From contig NZ_CP103794.1 in assembly GCF_030388325.1 (NCBI RefSeq), positions 1,178,001 to 1,242,000 of the forward strand: a DNA stretch of 64,000 nt, written 5' to 3'. Under the pieces are notes generated by a model, which was given only the letters and a program-made list of their open reading frames with translations, made no database searches and had not been told where the DNA came from. A program made the translations under genes and the position numbers. Shown piece by piece: positions 16,166 to 25,182 of this stretch (position 1 is the stretch's first letter; each line of letters opens with the position of its first letter). The stretch comes from Flavobacterium johnsoniae. GTDB lineage: Bacteria > Bacteroidota > Bacteroidia > Flavobacteriales > Flavobacteriaceae.

Positions 16166-16187
16166 GAAACATATCAAAAAATGAAAC
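16166..16187. promoter_or_regulatory. Degenerate third operator-like site
   Basis: GAAACAT-N8-ATGAAAC keeps the spacer and one full half-site. A further ATGTTTCA half-site lies at 16136-16143. The sulfatase ATG is 108 nt downstream of this third site. Confidence 0.35.
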
Positions 16188-16294
16188 TTTAATTAGGAGT
16201 TGTTTTTTGAAAGCTTACCCATTATTTCCCATTTGTTTTTTGGATTCACAATTCATACATATATAACAAGAATCATTAACGAATTTTTATTATC

Positions 16295-17974
16295 ATGAAA
16301 CAAATCAAACGAAAATGCGGATTTAAAAATACTCTACAAGTATTTACATTACTATTTTTTGCAGGAGTTTCTGTAACAGCCCAAAAAAAACCAAATATTT
16401 TGGTTCTTTGGGGAGATGATATCGGAACAACTAATATTAGCGCTTACAGCGACGGCGTTATGGGATATACAACCCCAAACATTGATCGTTTAGCCAATGA
16501 AGGTTTACGTTTTTTACATTACTATGGAGAACAAAGCTGCACTGCAGGACGTGCGGCGTTTTTAACAGGACAGCATGGTCTTAGAACAGGATTGACAAAA
16601 GTAGGTTTTCCTGGAGCGCCAATGGGAATGAGTCAGTTAGATCCTTCTATTGGAGGTATTATGAAAAGCTTAGGCTATACTACAGGACAATTTGGTAAAA
16701 ATCACGTAGGCGATCGTAATGAAAGTTTGCCAACTGTAAATGGCTTTGATGAGTTCTTTGGAAACCTTTATCACTTAAATGCAGAAGAAGAACCAGAATT
16801 GCCAGATTATCCTAAAGATCCAGAATATTTGAAAAAATTTGGTCCAAGAGGAGTTTTAAAATGTACAGCAACAAATGTTGATGATCCGACTACAGATCCT
16901 CGTTTTGGTAGAGTTGGAAAACAAAAAATTGAAGATACAGGTGCCTTAACTAAAAAAAGAATGGAAACTGTAGATGACGAAACATCTGCGGCAGCTATTG
17001 ATTTTATCAAAAGACAAAGTGCAGGCGGAAAACCATTTTTCTGCTGGTTTAATGCTACACGTATGCACCTTCGTACACACGTAAGACCAGAGCACAGAGG
17101 AAGATATACTCATGGAGATAGTGAATATATTGATGGTATGATTGAGCATGACGAAACGATCGGAAGCATTCTTAAGGCATTAGATGAACTAGGAATTGCA
17201 GATAATACAATCGTTATTTATTCTACAGATAATGGCCCTCACATGAATACATGGCCAGATGCTGCGATGACACCATATCGTTCAGAAAAAAATACAAACT
17301 GGGAAGGAGCTTTCCGTGTACCTTGTATTGTTCGCTGGCCTGGACATATTAAAGCAGGAGCTGTAACTACTGAGTTAATGAGTCATAATGATTGGATTCC
17401 TACTCTTGCTTCTATTGCAGGAGAACCAGATATAACAAATAAACTTCTAAAAGGATACTCTGCAAACGGAAAAACTTACAAAGTGCATTTAGATGGTTAT
17501 GATCAAAGTAATTTTTTACTTGGCAAAACACAAAAAAGTGCCAGAGATAAATTCTTTTATACAGATGATGATGGTCTTTTGGTAGGTTTAAGAGAAGGAG
17601 ATTATAAATATGTTTTTGCTGAACAACGCTTAGAAGGTACAATGGGGGTTTGGGCAGAACCATTTACAAAATTGCGTTTGCAGAAAATATTCAACCTTTA
17701 TCAGGATCCTTTCGAAAGAGCAGATATAACTTCTAATTCATTTTGGGAATGGCAGTTAAATCACGTTCAGATGATGTATGGTGCAATTCAAGATGTGGTT
17801 GTATTTGCAGAAACATTTAAAGAATATCCTCCAAGATCAATTCCTCCAAGCTTCTCAGCGTATACTATCATGGAAGAAGCCATGAAGGATATAAAAGCAA
17901 AACAATACATAGAGAAAAATGTAATGCCTAAATTAAAAGAGGAAGAACAGACAGCTTCAAAAAAGAAAAAATAG
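16295..17974 (+). CDS. Exported sulfatase (arylsulfatase family)
   Basis: This enzyme hydrolyses sulfate esters and is exported: an N-terminal signal peptide ends near residue 30 (VSVTAQ). The formylglycine motif is Cys82-Thr-Ala-Gly-Arg in SCTAGRAAFLTGQ, the CxAxR variant rather than CxPSR. Metal-site residues appear in LWGDDIG near the N-terminus and STDNGPH near residue 312. The 559-residue length is normal. It is the first gene of a long co-directional block and follows operator-like repeats. No formylglycine-generating enzyme or anaerobic sulfatase-maturing enzyme is encoded in this window. The substrate is unknown. Confidence 0.9.
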   Translation: MKQIKRKCGFKNTLQVFTLLFFAGVSVTAQKKPNILVLWGDDIGTTNISAYSDGVMGYTTPNIDRLANEGLRFLHYYGEQSCTAGRAAFLTGQHGLRTGLTKVGFPGAPMGMSQLDPSIGGIMKSLGYTTGQFGKNHVGDRNESLPTVNGFDEFFGNLYHLNAEEEPELPDYPKDPEYLKKFGPRGVLKCTATNVDDPTTDPRFGRVGKQKIEDTGALTKKRMETVDDETSAAAIDFIKRQSAGGKPFFCWFNATRMHLRTHVRPEHRGRYTHGDSEYIDGMIEHDETIGSILKALDELGIADNTIVIYSTDNGPHMNTWPDAAMTPYRSEKNTNWEGAFRVPCIVRWPGHIKAGAVTTELMSHNDWIPTLASIAGEPDITNKLLKGYSANGKTYKVHLDGYDQSNFLLGKTQKSARDKFFYTDDDGLLVGLREGDYKYVFAEQRLEGTMGVWAEPFTKLRLQKIFNLYQDPFERADITSNSFWEWQLNHVQMMYGAIQDVVVFAETFKEYPPRSIPPSFSAYTIMEEAMKDIKAKQYIEKNVMPKLKEEEQTASKKKK

Positions 17975-17986
17975 AAAATAATCACA

Positions 17987-18020
17987 AAAGAGATTCAGGC
18001 GTAAAATCCTGAATCTCTTT
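17987..18020 (+). terminator. Hairpin after the sulfatase gene
   Basis: A perfect 13-bp stem (AAAGAGATTCAGG / CCTGAATCTCTTT) with an 8-nt loop is followed by AATAAA rather than a long T run. It may attenuate or stabilise the upstream mRNA within the block. Confidence 0.55.
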
Positions 18021-18037
18021 AATAAAATACAAACATC

Positions 18038-19051
18038 ATGAAGAAAAGAATATTTATCTTATCATTCGTCGTTTTATCTTTATTCTCTTGTAAAAAATCT
18101 GAACCTGCAACCTCCACAACGACAGAAAGCAAACAAACTGAAACGATCGTAAATGGCGATCCGTTGCCAAGCTGGAATGACACTGCGCTAAAAAAAGGCA
18201 TCATTGCTTATGTTGAAAAAGTAACTAAAGAAGGAAGTCCTGATTTTATTCCGCAAAAAAACAGAATTGCAACTTTTGATAATGATGGAACGCTTTGGGC
18301 CGAAAAACCTTTAGTTCAGGAATTATTTGCTTTTTATAGAGTAAAAAAAATGGTAGAAGCTAATCCTGCTTTAGCTCAAAAACAACCATTTAAAGCAGTG
18401 CTCGAAAAAGACAAAAGCTATTTCGCAAAAGGCGGAGATAAAGCGCTTATCGAATTGGTAGCAGCGACACACACAGGAATGTCTGAAGATGAATTTGAAA
18501 CTTCTGTTGCCGAATTTTTTAAAGTCGCAAAAATTCCGGGAAAAGAAACTGCGCTGAAAAGCATACGTTACCAACCTCAATTGGAACTGCTTAATTATCT
18601 GCGTGCCAACGGATTTAAAACATTTATTGTAACAGGCGGAACAATCGAAGTGGTTAGAGGAATTTCTGAAGATTTTTACGGTATTCCAAAAGAGCAAGTT
18701 GTCGGAACTTCTTTCAAATACAAATACGATCCAGACAAAAATGTGGTGCTTAGAGAACCAGCTTTAGATTTATTTAATGATAAAGAAGGCAAACCAGTTA
18801 GCATTCAGTTACATATCGGACAACGCCCTGTTTTTGCTTGCGGAAATGAAGGCGGTGCAGGAGATCTTGCTATGCTAAAATATTCGCAAGGAAGTAAATA
18901 TCCTTCGTTTCAAATGCTGGTAAATCATAATGATTCAATCAGAGAATTCAATTATCAGGAAAAAGATAATTTATCACTCAACACAGCAGCAAAAAACAAA
19001 TACCATGTTATCAACATGAAAGAAGATTGGAAAAAGGTTTTTGCAGATTAA
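18038..19051 (+). CDS. HAD-superfamily hydrolase, lipoprotein
   Basis: A 337-residue phosphatase-like protein with an unusual location. The N-terminus has a lipoprotein signal with lipobox LFSC, Cys near residue 18. HAD motif I is FDNDGTLW near residue 85, motif II is the TGGT segment near residue 200, and motif IV is probably the CGNEGGAGDLAM segment near residue 270. It resembles HAD proteins related to phosphoserine phosphatase. Most HAD phosphatases are cytoplasmic; anchoring outside the cytoplasm suggests work on an extracellular or periplasmic phosphoester. It sits between the sulfatase and an outer-membrane barrel in the same direction. Confidence 0.82.
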   Translation: MKKRIFILSFVVLSLFSCKKSEPATSTTTESKQTETIVNGDPLPSWNDTALKKGIIAYVEKVTKEGSPDFIPQKNRIATFDNDGTLWAEKPLVQELFAFYRVKKMVEANPALAQKQPFKAVLEKDKSYFAKGGDKALIELVAATHTGMSEDEFETSVAEFFKVAKIPGKETALKSIRYQPQLELLNYLRANGFKTFIVTGGTIEVVRGISEDFYGIPKEQVVGTSFKYKYDPDKNVVLREPALDLFNDKEGKPVSIQLHIGQRPVFACGNEGGAGDLAMLKYSQGSKYPSFQMLVNHNDSIREFNYQEKDNLSLNTAAKNKYHVINMKEDWKKVFAD

Positions 19052-19119
19052 ATGAAAAAATAATTGTTACAATATAATGGTTTGAGAATGAATTTTTTTA
19101 ACAAATAAATTTAAGCCGC

Positions 19120-19920
19120 ATGAAACATATTTTTTTAGCAATATTGATTCTTTTCACTTTTACAATTTCTGCTCAAGAAGAAGCATCAAAAGCAGGAAGT
19201 AGTGCGCAAGAACTTGCCGATAAAATGGCAAATCCTGTGGCAAGTTTAATTAGTGTTCCGCTGCAAAATAATCTTACTTATGGAATTGGTCCGTATAATG
19301 GAATAAAATATCAGATTAACATTCAGCCAGTCGTTCCGTTTAAATTAAGTGAAAATCTAAATTTAATTACGCGTTATATTCTTCCAGTTGTAGACCAGCA
19401 GGATGTTACGGGCGAAAACACACACGAATTTGGTTTAAGCGATGCAACAGTAACCGCTTTTTTTGCTCCTAAAACAAAAGGAATCATCTTTGGAGCCGGC
19501 CCAGCCTTTTTGGTGCCAACTGCTACAGAAAAATTTTTAGGAACAGAAAAATTTGGAATTGGACCAAGTGTTTTGGTAATGCATCAGGGAAAAGGACTTT
19601 CTATAGGTTTTTTGGCTAATCAAATTTGGTCTGTTGCAGGAGCTTCAGATCGTGCAGATTTCAACCAGTTTTATACGCAAATATTTCTAACACATAGTTA
19701 TAAAAGCGGTGCGAGTTTAGGAGTTACTTCAGAAATTACTCAAAACTGGCAAGGAAATACAACTCTCGTTACAATTAGTCCTAATGTTGGTGCAATTACA
19801 AAATTAGGCGGTCAGACCATGCAATTTGCCGTTATGCCTTTAATTCCAGTTGTTGGACATCAATCTATTAAGCCAGATTGGGGATTAAGAGCGGTTGTGG
19901 CTTTTATATTCCCTCAGTAG
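19120..19920 (+). CDS. Outer-membrane beta-barrel protein, transporter-like
   Basis: A 266-residue protein with a signal peptide ending near TISAQ and many short amphipathic strands ending in the aromatic FIFPQ, as in outer-membrane barrels. The profile resembles the MetA-pathway (phenol degradation) barrel family, whose members are thought to move hydrophobic molecules. The family call is by eye. Position among exported hydrolases suggests uptake or release of their substrate or product. Confidence 0.65.
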   Translation: MKHIFLAILILFTFTISAQEEASKAGSSAQELADKMANPVASLISVPLQNNLTYGIGPYNGIKYQINIQPVVPFKLSENLNLITRYILPVVDQQDVTGENTHEFGLSDATVTAFFAPKTKGIIFGAGPAFLVPTATEKFLGTEKFGIGPSVLVMHQGKGLSIGFLANQIWSVAGASDRADFNQFYTQIFLTHSYKSGASLGVTSEITQNWQGNTTLVTISPNVGAITKLGGQTMQFAVMPLIPVVGHQSIKPDWGLRAVVAFIFPQ

Positions 19921-20068
19921 TTTTATGAGAAGTTTTTAGAAAAATAATTCTCTCATTTTTCTACGAAAACAATTCCACCTTGTTCTTATTGCTTTAAGCT
20001 ACAGAAAAATAGAAACGGGTTTTTGGTGATTAATTTCAAATGATTTCAAACCATAAAACAGATTTAGT

Positions 20069-21541
20069 ATGAAAAGTAAATGCCTTATAATTTTAGCTCT
20101 AATTTCGTTACTATTAAATTTTGGATGTAAAGAATCAACTATAAAAAATCCAGATTCAAAAGCGATTTCACAATCTAGTTCAGAAATAAAAATGGATGGT
20201 GATTTGCCTTCAAAAGAATCTATTCCTTTATTGTTTGACGAAATGGATTTTCAGCAAGCAACACAATGTTATTTGTGGGGACTTCCAATTGTGGCTTTCG
20301 CCGAATGGCAACAACAACATTACAAAGCATTTAACGCAACAAGTAATGATCTTGTTTTGTACAATTCTTATCATGACAGATTAGGAATATTGACGGCAAA
20401 TGCTACAACTCCTTATGTCATGTCTTTTATAGATTTGAAAGCAAATGGCCCAACAGTTATAGAAATGCCCGCTGGAAAAACCGCTGGAGGACTAGCAGAT
20501 TTTTGGCAGAGAGAACAAGCTACAATTGGCGAAATGGGACCAGACAAAGGAAAAGGAGGGAAATATGTTCTTGTACCGCCAACAATGAAAGATTTTAAAG
20601 CAGATGGTTATTACATAATTCCATGTTATACTGTAAATATGTTTTTTGGTTTTAGAACATTAGATCCAGATCCAAAAGTTACAGAAGAATTGCTGAAAAA
20701 GGTAAAAATTTATCCTTACGCACAAAGAGCAAATCCAACAGCAACAAAAGTTATAAGCCCGCCTACTGATAAAAACTGGTACGGAATCCAGCCTTCGGGA
20801 ATTAAATATTGGGAACGTCTTCACGCTATTTTGCAAGACGAACCAGTAGAAGAGCGTGATCGTTTTTTTATGGCTTGGCTTAAAAATTTAGGCATCGAAA
20901 AAGGAAAACCTTTTGCACCAGACGAACGTCAGAAGAAAATTTTAATTGCTGCAGCCGAAAAAGGACAGCAAATGGCAATGGCAAATTCTTTTGAAAAACG
21001 TTTTGCAGATGTTAAACATTGGCCAGATAAAAAATGGGATTATGTTATGATACTTTCAGATCCCTCTCAACGCGCAGCCAATTATGATGAGTTTTTCGAA
21101 AGATCATCTTATTTCTATGAAGCAGTTACTTATTCTAAAGCTATGATGACTAAAATACCAAATGTTGGTCAAGCTTATTTAGGGGCTTATTTTGATAATA
21201 ATGGAAACTGGTTAGATGGTTCAAAAAACTATATTTTAAATATTCCAGCAAATCCGCCAGCAGTTAATTTCTGGTCGATTACAGTTTATGATTCTGCAAC
21301 AAGATGTCTGATTGATAATCCTCAAAAAAATGCCGATTTGTCTTCGCGTAAAGATTTGATAAAAAATTCGGATGGTTCTGTCGATTTGTATTTTGGACCT
21401 AAAGCTCCCGTAGGAAAAGAGAAAAATTGGGTTCAGACTTTACCAGGAAAACATTGGTTTACTTATATGCGTTTTTACGGACCAACAACGGCTTACTTTG
21501 ATAAAAGTTGGAAAATGGATGACATAAAAGAAGTGAAATAG
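20069..21541 (+). CDS. DUF1254/DUF1214 domain lipoprotein 1
   Basis: A 490-residue lipoprotein with a lipobox near residue 20 (LLNFGCKES). The N-terminal DUF1254 region covers roughly residues 60-200 and the C-terminal DUF1214 region roughly 370-485, the latter recognisable from NFWSITVYDSATRCLIDNP and the terminal YMRFYGPTTAYFDKSW. These paired domains have no established reaction. It is followed after 32 nt by a second gene of the same family, with limited identity between them. Both are in the exported sulfatase block. Confidence 0.82.
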   Translation: MKSKCLIILALISLLLNFGCKESTIKNPDSKAISQSSSEIKMDGDLPSKESIPLLFDEMDFQQATQCYLWGLPIVAFAEWQQQHYKAFNATSNDLVLYNSYHDRLGILTANATTPYVMSFIDLKANGPTVIEMPAGKTAGGLADFWQREQATIGEMGPDKGKGGKYVLVPPTMKDFKADGYYIIPCYTVNMFFGFRTLDPDPKVTEELLKKVKIYPYAQRANPTATKVISPPTDKNWYGIQPSGIKYWERLHAILQDEPVEERDRFFMAWLKNLGIEKGKPFAPDERQKKILIAAAEKGQQMAMANSFEKRFADVKHWPDKKWDYVMILSDPSQRAANYDEFFERSSYFYEAVTYSKAMMTKIPNVGQAYLGAYFDNNGNWLDGSKNYILNIPANPPAVNFWSITVYDSATRCLIDNPQKNADLSSRKDLIKNSDGSVDLYFGPKAPVGKEKNWVQTLPGKHWFTYMRFYGPTTAYFDKSWKMDDIKEVK

Positions 21542-21573
21542 ATAGTTTATTTACTAAGATTAAAACATTCAAG

Positions 21574-22983
21574 ATGAAAAAAATTCTGTTTATAACATTC
21601 GTTTTTATTGCTATTTTTTCTTGTAAAAAGAAAGAGAACGTATCTCCTGAAAAAGAAGCAGCAACAAATATATCAATCACAAAATCGGCAGATTCTGCAA
21701 AGGCAATTGCAAAAGAAGCGTGGACTTATATTTTTCCGCTAGCAATGAATTATAGAACAATGCATCTGTATGCTTTAGACAAAACCTATCCAGATTATGC
21801 AGGAGGATTTAATAAATTTAAACATTACGATAAGATTTTTACGCCTAAAGATACAGCTGTAGTTACACCAAATAATGATACACCCTATTCTTGGGCAGTT
21901 TTAAACCTTTCAGATGAACCTGTTGTTTTAGAAGTGCCAGAGATTTTAAACAGATATTATTCTTTTCAGTTTGTCGATTTATACACATTCAATTTTGCTT
22001 ATGTGGGAAGTAGGGAAACAGGAGATAAAGCAGGTAAATATTTAATTGCTGGGCCAGATTGGAAAGGCGAAAAACCAAGCGGAATTGATAAAGTAATTCA
22101 GTCAGAAACTAATCTAGTCACTTTATTAGGAAGAACAGAATTGAAAATGACAGCAGGAGATATTGAAAATGTAAAAAAAATACAGACTCAATATAAGCTT
22201 ACTACTTGGCATGAATTTTCAAAAACTACAGCACCAGCACAAAAAAAATACGCTTTACCATTTCCGGCATTTAAACAAACAGATTTAGCGTCTGCGTCAT
22301 TTATAGGTTTAGGAAATAATTTACTTCAGTACACTTCTATAAATAATGTAGAAACAGATCTAAGAGCAAAATTTGCTAAAATCGGCATTGTTCCAGGAAA
22401 AGAATTTGATGAAAAAAATTATTCGCCAGAAGTTTTAAAAGCAATCAATGAAGGAGTTTTAGAAGTTGGGAAAGAACTGGAAGATGGCGCTAACAAGCTC
22501 ACAAATGCAACTGACTTATTTGGAACAAGAGAGGAACTAAATGGCGACTTTACAAAAAGAGCTCTAGGTGCCGCAGCAGGATTATATGGAAACACAAAAC
22601 AAGAAGCCATTTATATTGGAACAAGAACTGATAAAGACAATAATATTTTATCTGGAAAAAATAAATATGTTATTCGATTTCCAAAAGGACAAACACCTCC
22701 TGCAAAATATTTCTGGAGTATTACATTGTACGAATTGCCTAGTCGTTATTTGGTTAACAATCCAATAAACAGATATTCTATTGGAGACAGAACCACAGGT
22801 TTGAAATATGAAACAAATGGAGATTTGATTATTTACATTCAAAATGAAGTGCCAAAAGGAAAAGAATCCAACTGGTTGCCTGCTCCTAAAAATGCTTTTT
22901 ATTATTTAATTCGAATTTATGGACCGAATGAATCTATTTTAAATGGAATATGGAAAGCGCCACAACCTGAATTGGTTAAATAA
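21574..22983 (+). CDS. DUF1254/DUF1214 domain lipoprotein 2
   Basis: A 469-residue lipoprotein (lipobox IFSC near residue 15) with the DUF1254 region early (TPNNDTPYSWAVLNLSDEPV near residues 89-108) and the DUF1214 region late (KYFWSITLYELPSRYLVNNP and YLIRIYGPNESILNGIW). It is a paralogue of its upstream neighbour, but the N-terminal halves differ clearly, suggesting distinct partners or substrates. The DUF2252 gene begins 11 nt after it. Confidence 0.82.
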   Translation: MKKILFITFVFIAIFSCKKKENVSPEKEAATNISITKSADSAKAIAKEAWTYIFPLAMNYRTMHLYALDKTYPDYAGGFNKFKHYDKIFTPKDTAVVTPNNDTPYSWAVLNLSDEPVVLEVPEILNRYYSFQFVDLYTFNFAYVGSRETGDKAGKYLIAGPDWKGEKPSGIDKVIQSETNLVTLLGRTELKMTAGDIENVKKIQTQYKLTTWHEFSKTTAPAQKKYALPFPAFKQTDLASASFIGLGNNLLQYTSINNVETDLRAKFAKIGIVPGKEFDEKNYSPEVLKAINEGVLEVGKELEDGANKLTNATDLFGTREELNGDFTKRALGAAAGLYGNTKQEAIYIGTRTDKDNNILSGKNKYVIRFPKGQTPPAKYFWSITLYELPSRYLVNNPINRYSIGDRTTGLKYETNGDLIIYIQNEVPKGKESNWLPAPKNAFYYLIRIYGPNESILNGIWKAPQPELVK

Positions 22984-22994
22984 AATTCATTTTT

Positions 22995-24395
22995 ATGACC
23001 GAAAAAGCAACAAATAATACCGATAACTTTTTTGATCCATTAGCATCAAAAGCAGAACGATATGACAAAGGTATGGCGATAAGAAAAACTGTGCCTCGTT
23101 CTTCTCATCAGGAATGGAAGCCTTTAGAAGATCGTGAAGATCCTATTGCTATTTTGATCAAAACTAGTGTTGGTAGAATAGAAGATTTGTTGCCTATTCG
23201 ATATAGAAGAATGATCGAATCGCCTTTTGCCTTTTATAGAGGAGCTGCGGCAATTATGGCGGCCGATTTGGCAAATACTCCAAATACTGGAATGCAATTA
23301 CAGCTTTGCGGAGATTGCCATTTAATGAATTTTGGAGGATTTGCAACTCCCGAACGCAAACTCGTTTTTGATATTAATGATTTTGATGAAACTTTTCACG
23401 GACCTTGGGAATGGGATGTTAAAAGACTTGCTGTAAGTTTTGCAATTGCAGGAAAGTGGAGAAAATTTTCTAACAAAGATTGTAAAGAATTCGCTTGGCA
23501 TGTCGCAGATAGTTATAAAAGACATATGCTGGAATACAGTAAATTATCGGCATTGCAAATTTGGTATGCTGATTTAGATTTAACCCAACTTATTGAATTA
23601 GGAAAAGATGAGGAATTAAAAGAGTTTCAGCAAAAACGAATTAAAAAAGCGGCTGAATCTACGGCTCATGAAAAAGAATTTGCAAAAATGACCTATCATG
23701 ATGGAGTTCGAGCCAGAATAAAAGATGATCCGCCATTGATTTATCATCCTTCTGGAACAGATGAAAATTATACTTTGAGAGAAGCCAAACTTATTCATAA
23801 AAGATATGTCGAATCGCTTCCAGAAGACAAACAGGTTTTATTAAGCCGATATACCATGCATGACTTTGCCATAAAAGTTGTAGGTGTAGGAAGTGTTGGA
23901 ACTTTGTGCGGCATTAGTTTATTAATGTCGGCAACTGGAGAACCGATTTTTTTGCAGTTTAAAGAAGCCAGACAAAGTGTTTTGGAACCTAATGTAAAAA
24001 ACAAGCCTAAATACAAACATCAAGGCGAGCGAATTGTAATGGGACAAAAATTAATGCAATCTGCTTCGGATATGTTTTTAGGATGGACAAATGATGATAG
24101 AGGAAGATTTTTCTACATCCGTCAGCTTCGAGATGCTAAAATAAAGCCGGTTATCGAAATTATGAAAGCAGAAAATATGGCAGATTACGCCAAAGCTTGC
24201 GGTTGGGCGCTTGCACGAGCACACGCACGATCAGGTGATCCGTCAATGTTGTCGGGTTACATTGGAAATAATAATGAATTTGCAAATGCGATTTCTAAAT
24301 TCTCGATTTCTTATGCGCATCAAAATGAGTTGGATTATAATAAACTTGTCGAAGCCGTTAAAGAAGGAAGATTGCCAATTTCGGCAGAAATGTAA
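22995..24395 (+). CDS. DUF2252 family protein
   Basis: A 466-residue protein without a signal peptide, so probably cytoplasmic and the exception in this exported block. It fits DUF2252: the early RSSHQEW segment, FYRGAAAIMAADLA near residue 82, the GDCHLMNFGGFATPE motif near residue 105 and FDINDFDETFHGPWEWD. The family is thought to share a protein-kinase or aminoglycoside-phosphotransferase-like fold, with GDCHLMNFG resembling a catalytic loop. No substrate is known. It begins 11 nt after the second DUF1254 gene, so cotranscription is likely. Confidence 0.82.
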   Translation: MTEKATNNTDNFFDPLASKAERYDKGMAIRKTVPRSSHQEWKPLEDREDPIAILIKTSVGRIEDLLPIRYRRMIESPFAFYRGAAAIMAADLANTPNTGMQLQLCGDCHLMNFGGFATPERKLVFDINDFDETFHGPWEWDVKRLAVSFAIAGKWRKFSNKDCKEFAWHVADSYKRHMLEYSKLSALQIWYADLDLTQLIELGKDEELKEFQQKRIKKAAESTAHEKEFAKMTYHDGVRARIKDDPPLIYHPSGTDENYTLREAKLIHKRYVESLPEDKQVLLSRYTMHDFAIKVVGVGSVGTLCGISLLMSATGEPIFLQFKEARQSVLEPNVKNKPKYKHQGERIVMGQKLMQSASDMFLGWTNDDRGRFFYIRQLRDAKIKPVIEIMKAENMADYAKACGWALARAHARSGDPSMLSGYIGNNNEFANAISKFSISYAHQNELDYNKLVEAVKEGRLPISAEM

Positions 24396-24422
24396 TTTTA
24401 GTAATGATTAAAAATAGAAAGT

Positions 24423-25163
24423 ATGAATAGAAAATTTATGTTACTAATTGGCTTTCTGATGATGACAATTACAACACAAAGTCAGGCACAGCGTATTGAT
24501 TCTGCTGCTGTTTATATTTTAGGACGAACCACAGAATCATTGCAATATATAAAATCATGCAGTTTTAAAGCTGTTATGACTTATGATATTTATAACGAAT
24601 CTCTAGGTTTAATAAAGCATTCTATAAACGAAAAAGTTTCAATGAAATTTCCAGATAAAATGAAAATTACATCATCTGGCGATAAAGGAAACAGAAGTTT
24701 ATGGTACAACGGAAAGACGCTTTATTACTATTCTTTCGACAATAATACTTATGCAGTTACCGATGCTCCAAAATCGGTTATTCAAACCATTGATGAAACT
24801 AGCAAAAAGTTCGGGATTGAATTTCCCGCTGCAGATTTTTTCTATGAAACATTTCTCGATGATTTAAAATCAGAACAAGGAACTTTAATGTATTTAGGAA
24901 AAACGATTATCGACGACAAGGAATGTTTTCATATTGCAGGAAAAGACAAAAACAAAAGTTTTCAATTCTGGATCGGAAACGATGATAATTTCCTGCCCAT
25001 TAAAATGGCTATTGTTTACACCAATGATAAAGATAAACCGCAATACGAGGCAGTTTACAAAGATTGGATTGTAAATCCTGATTTTTCAGATTATATGTTC
25101 GAATTTTCGATTCCGCCAAAAGCTTCCAAAATAAAATTGCAGCCGAGAGAAGAAAAAAAATAA
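24423..25163 (+). CDS. DUF2092 domain periplasmic protein
   Basis: A 246-residue exported protein; the signal peptide ends near residue 23 (QSQAQ). The body fits DUF2092, a family with a LolA/LolB-like lipid-carrier fold: strands around KMKITSSGDKGNRSLWYNGK and the late FWIGNDDNFLPIKMAI segment. A hydrophobic-ligand carrier role is an inference from that fold. It starts 28 nt after the DUF2252 gene. Confidence 0.72.
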   Translation: MNRKFMLLIGFLMMTITTQSQAQRIDSAAVYILGRTTESLQYIKSCSFKAVMTYDIYNESLGLIKHSINEKVSMKFPDKMKITSSGDKGNRSLWYNGKTLYYYSFDNNTYAVTDAPKSVIQTIDETSKKFGIEFPAADFFYETFLDDLKSEQGTLMYLGKTIIDDKECFHIAGKDKNKSFQFWIGNDDNFLPIKMAIVYTNDKDKPQYEAVYKDWIVNPDFSDYMFEFSIPPKASKIKLQPREEKK

Positions 25164-25182
25164 TCATTGTAAATTTTTTGTC

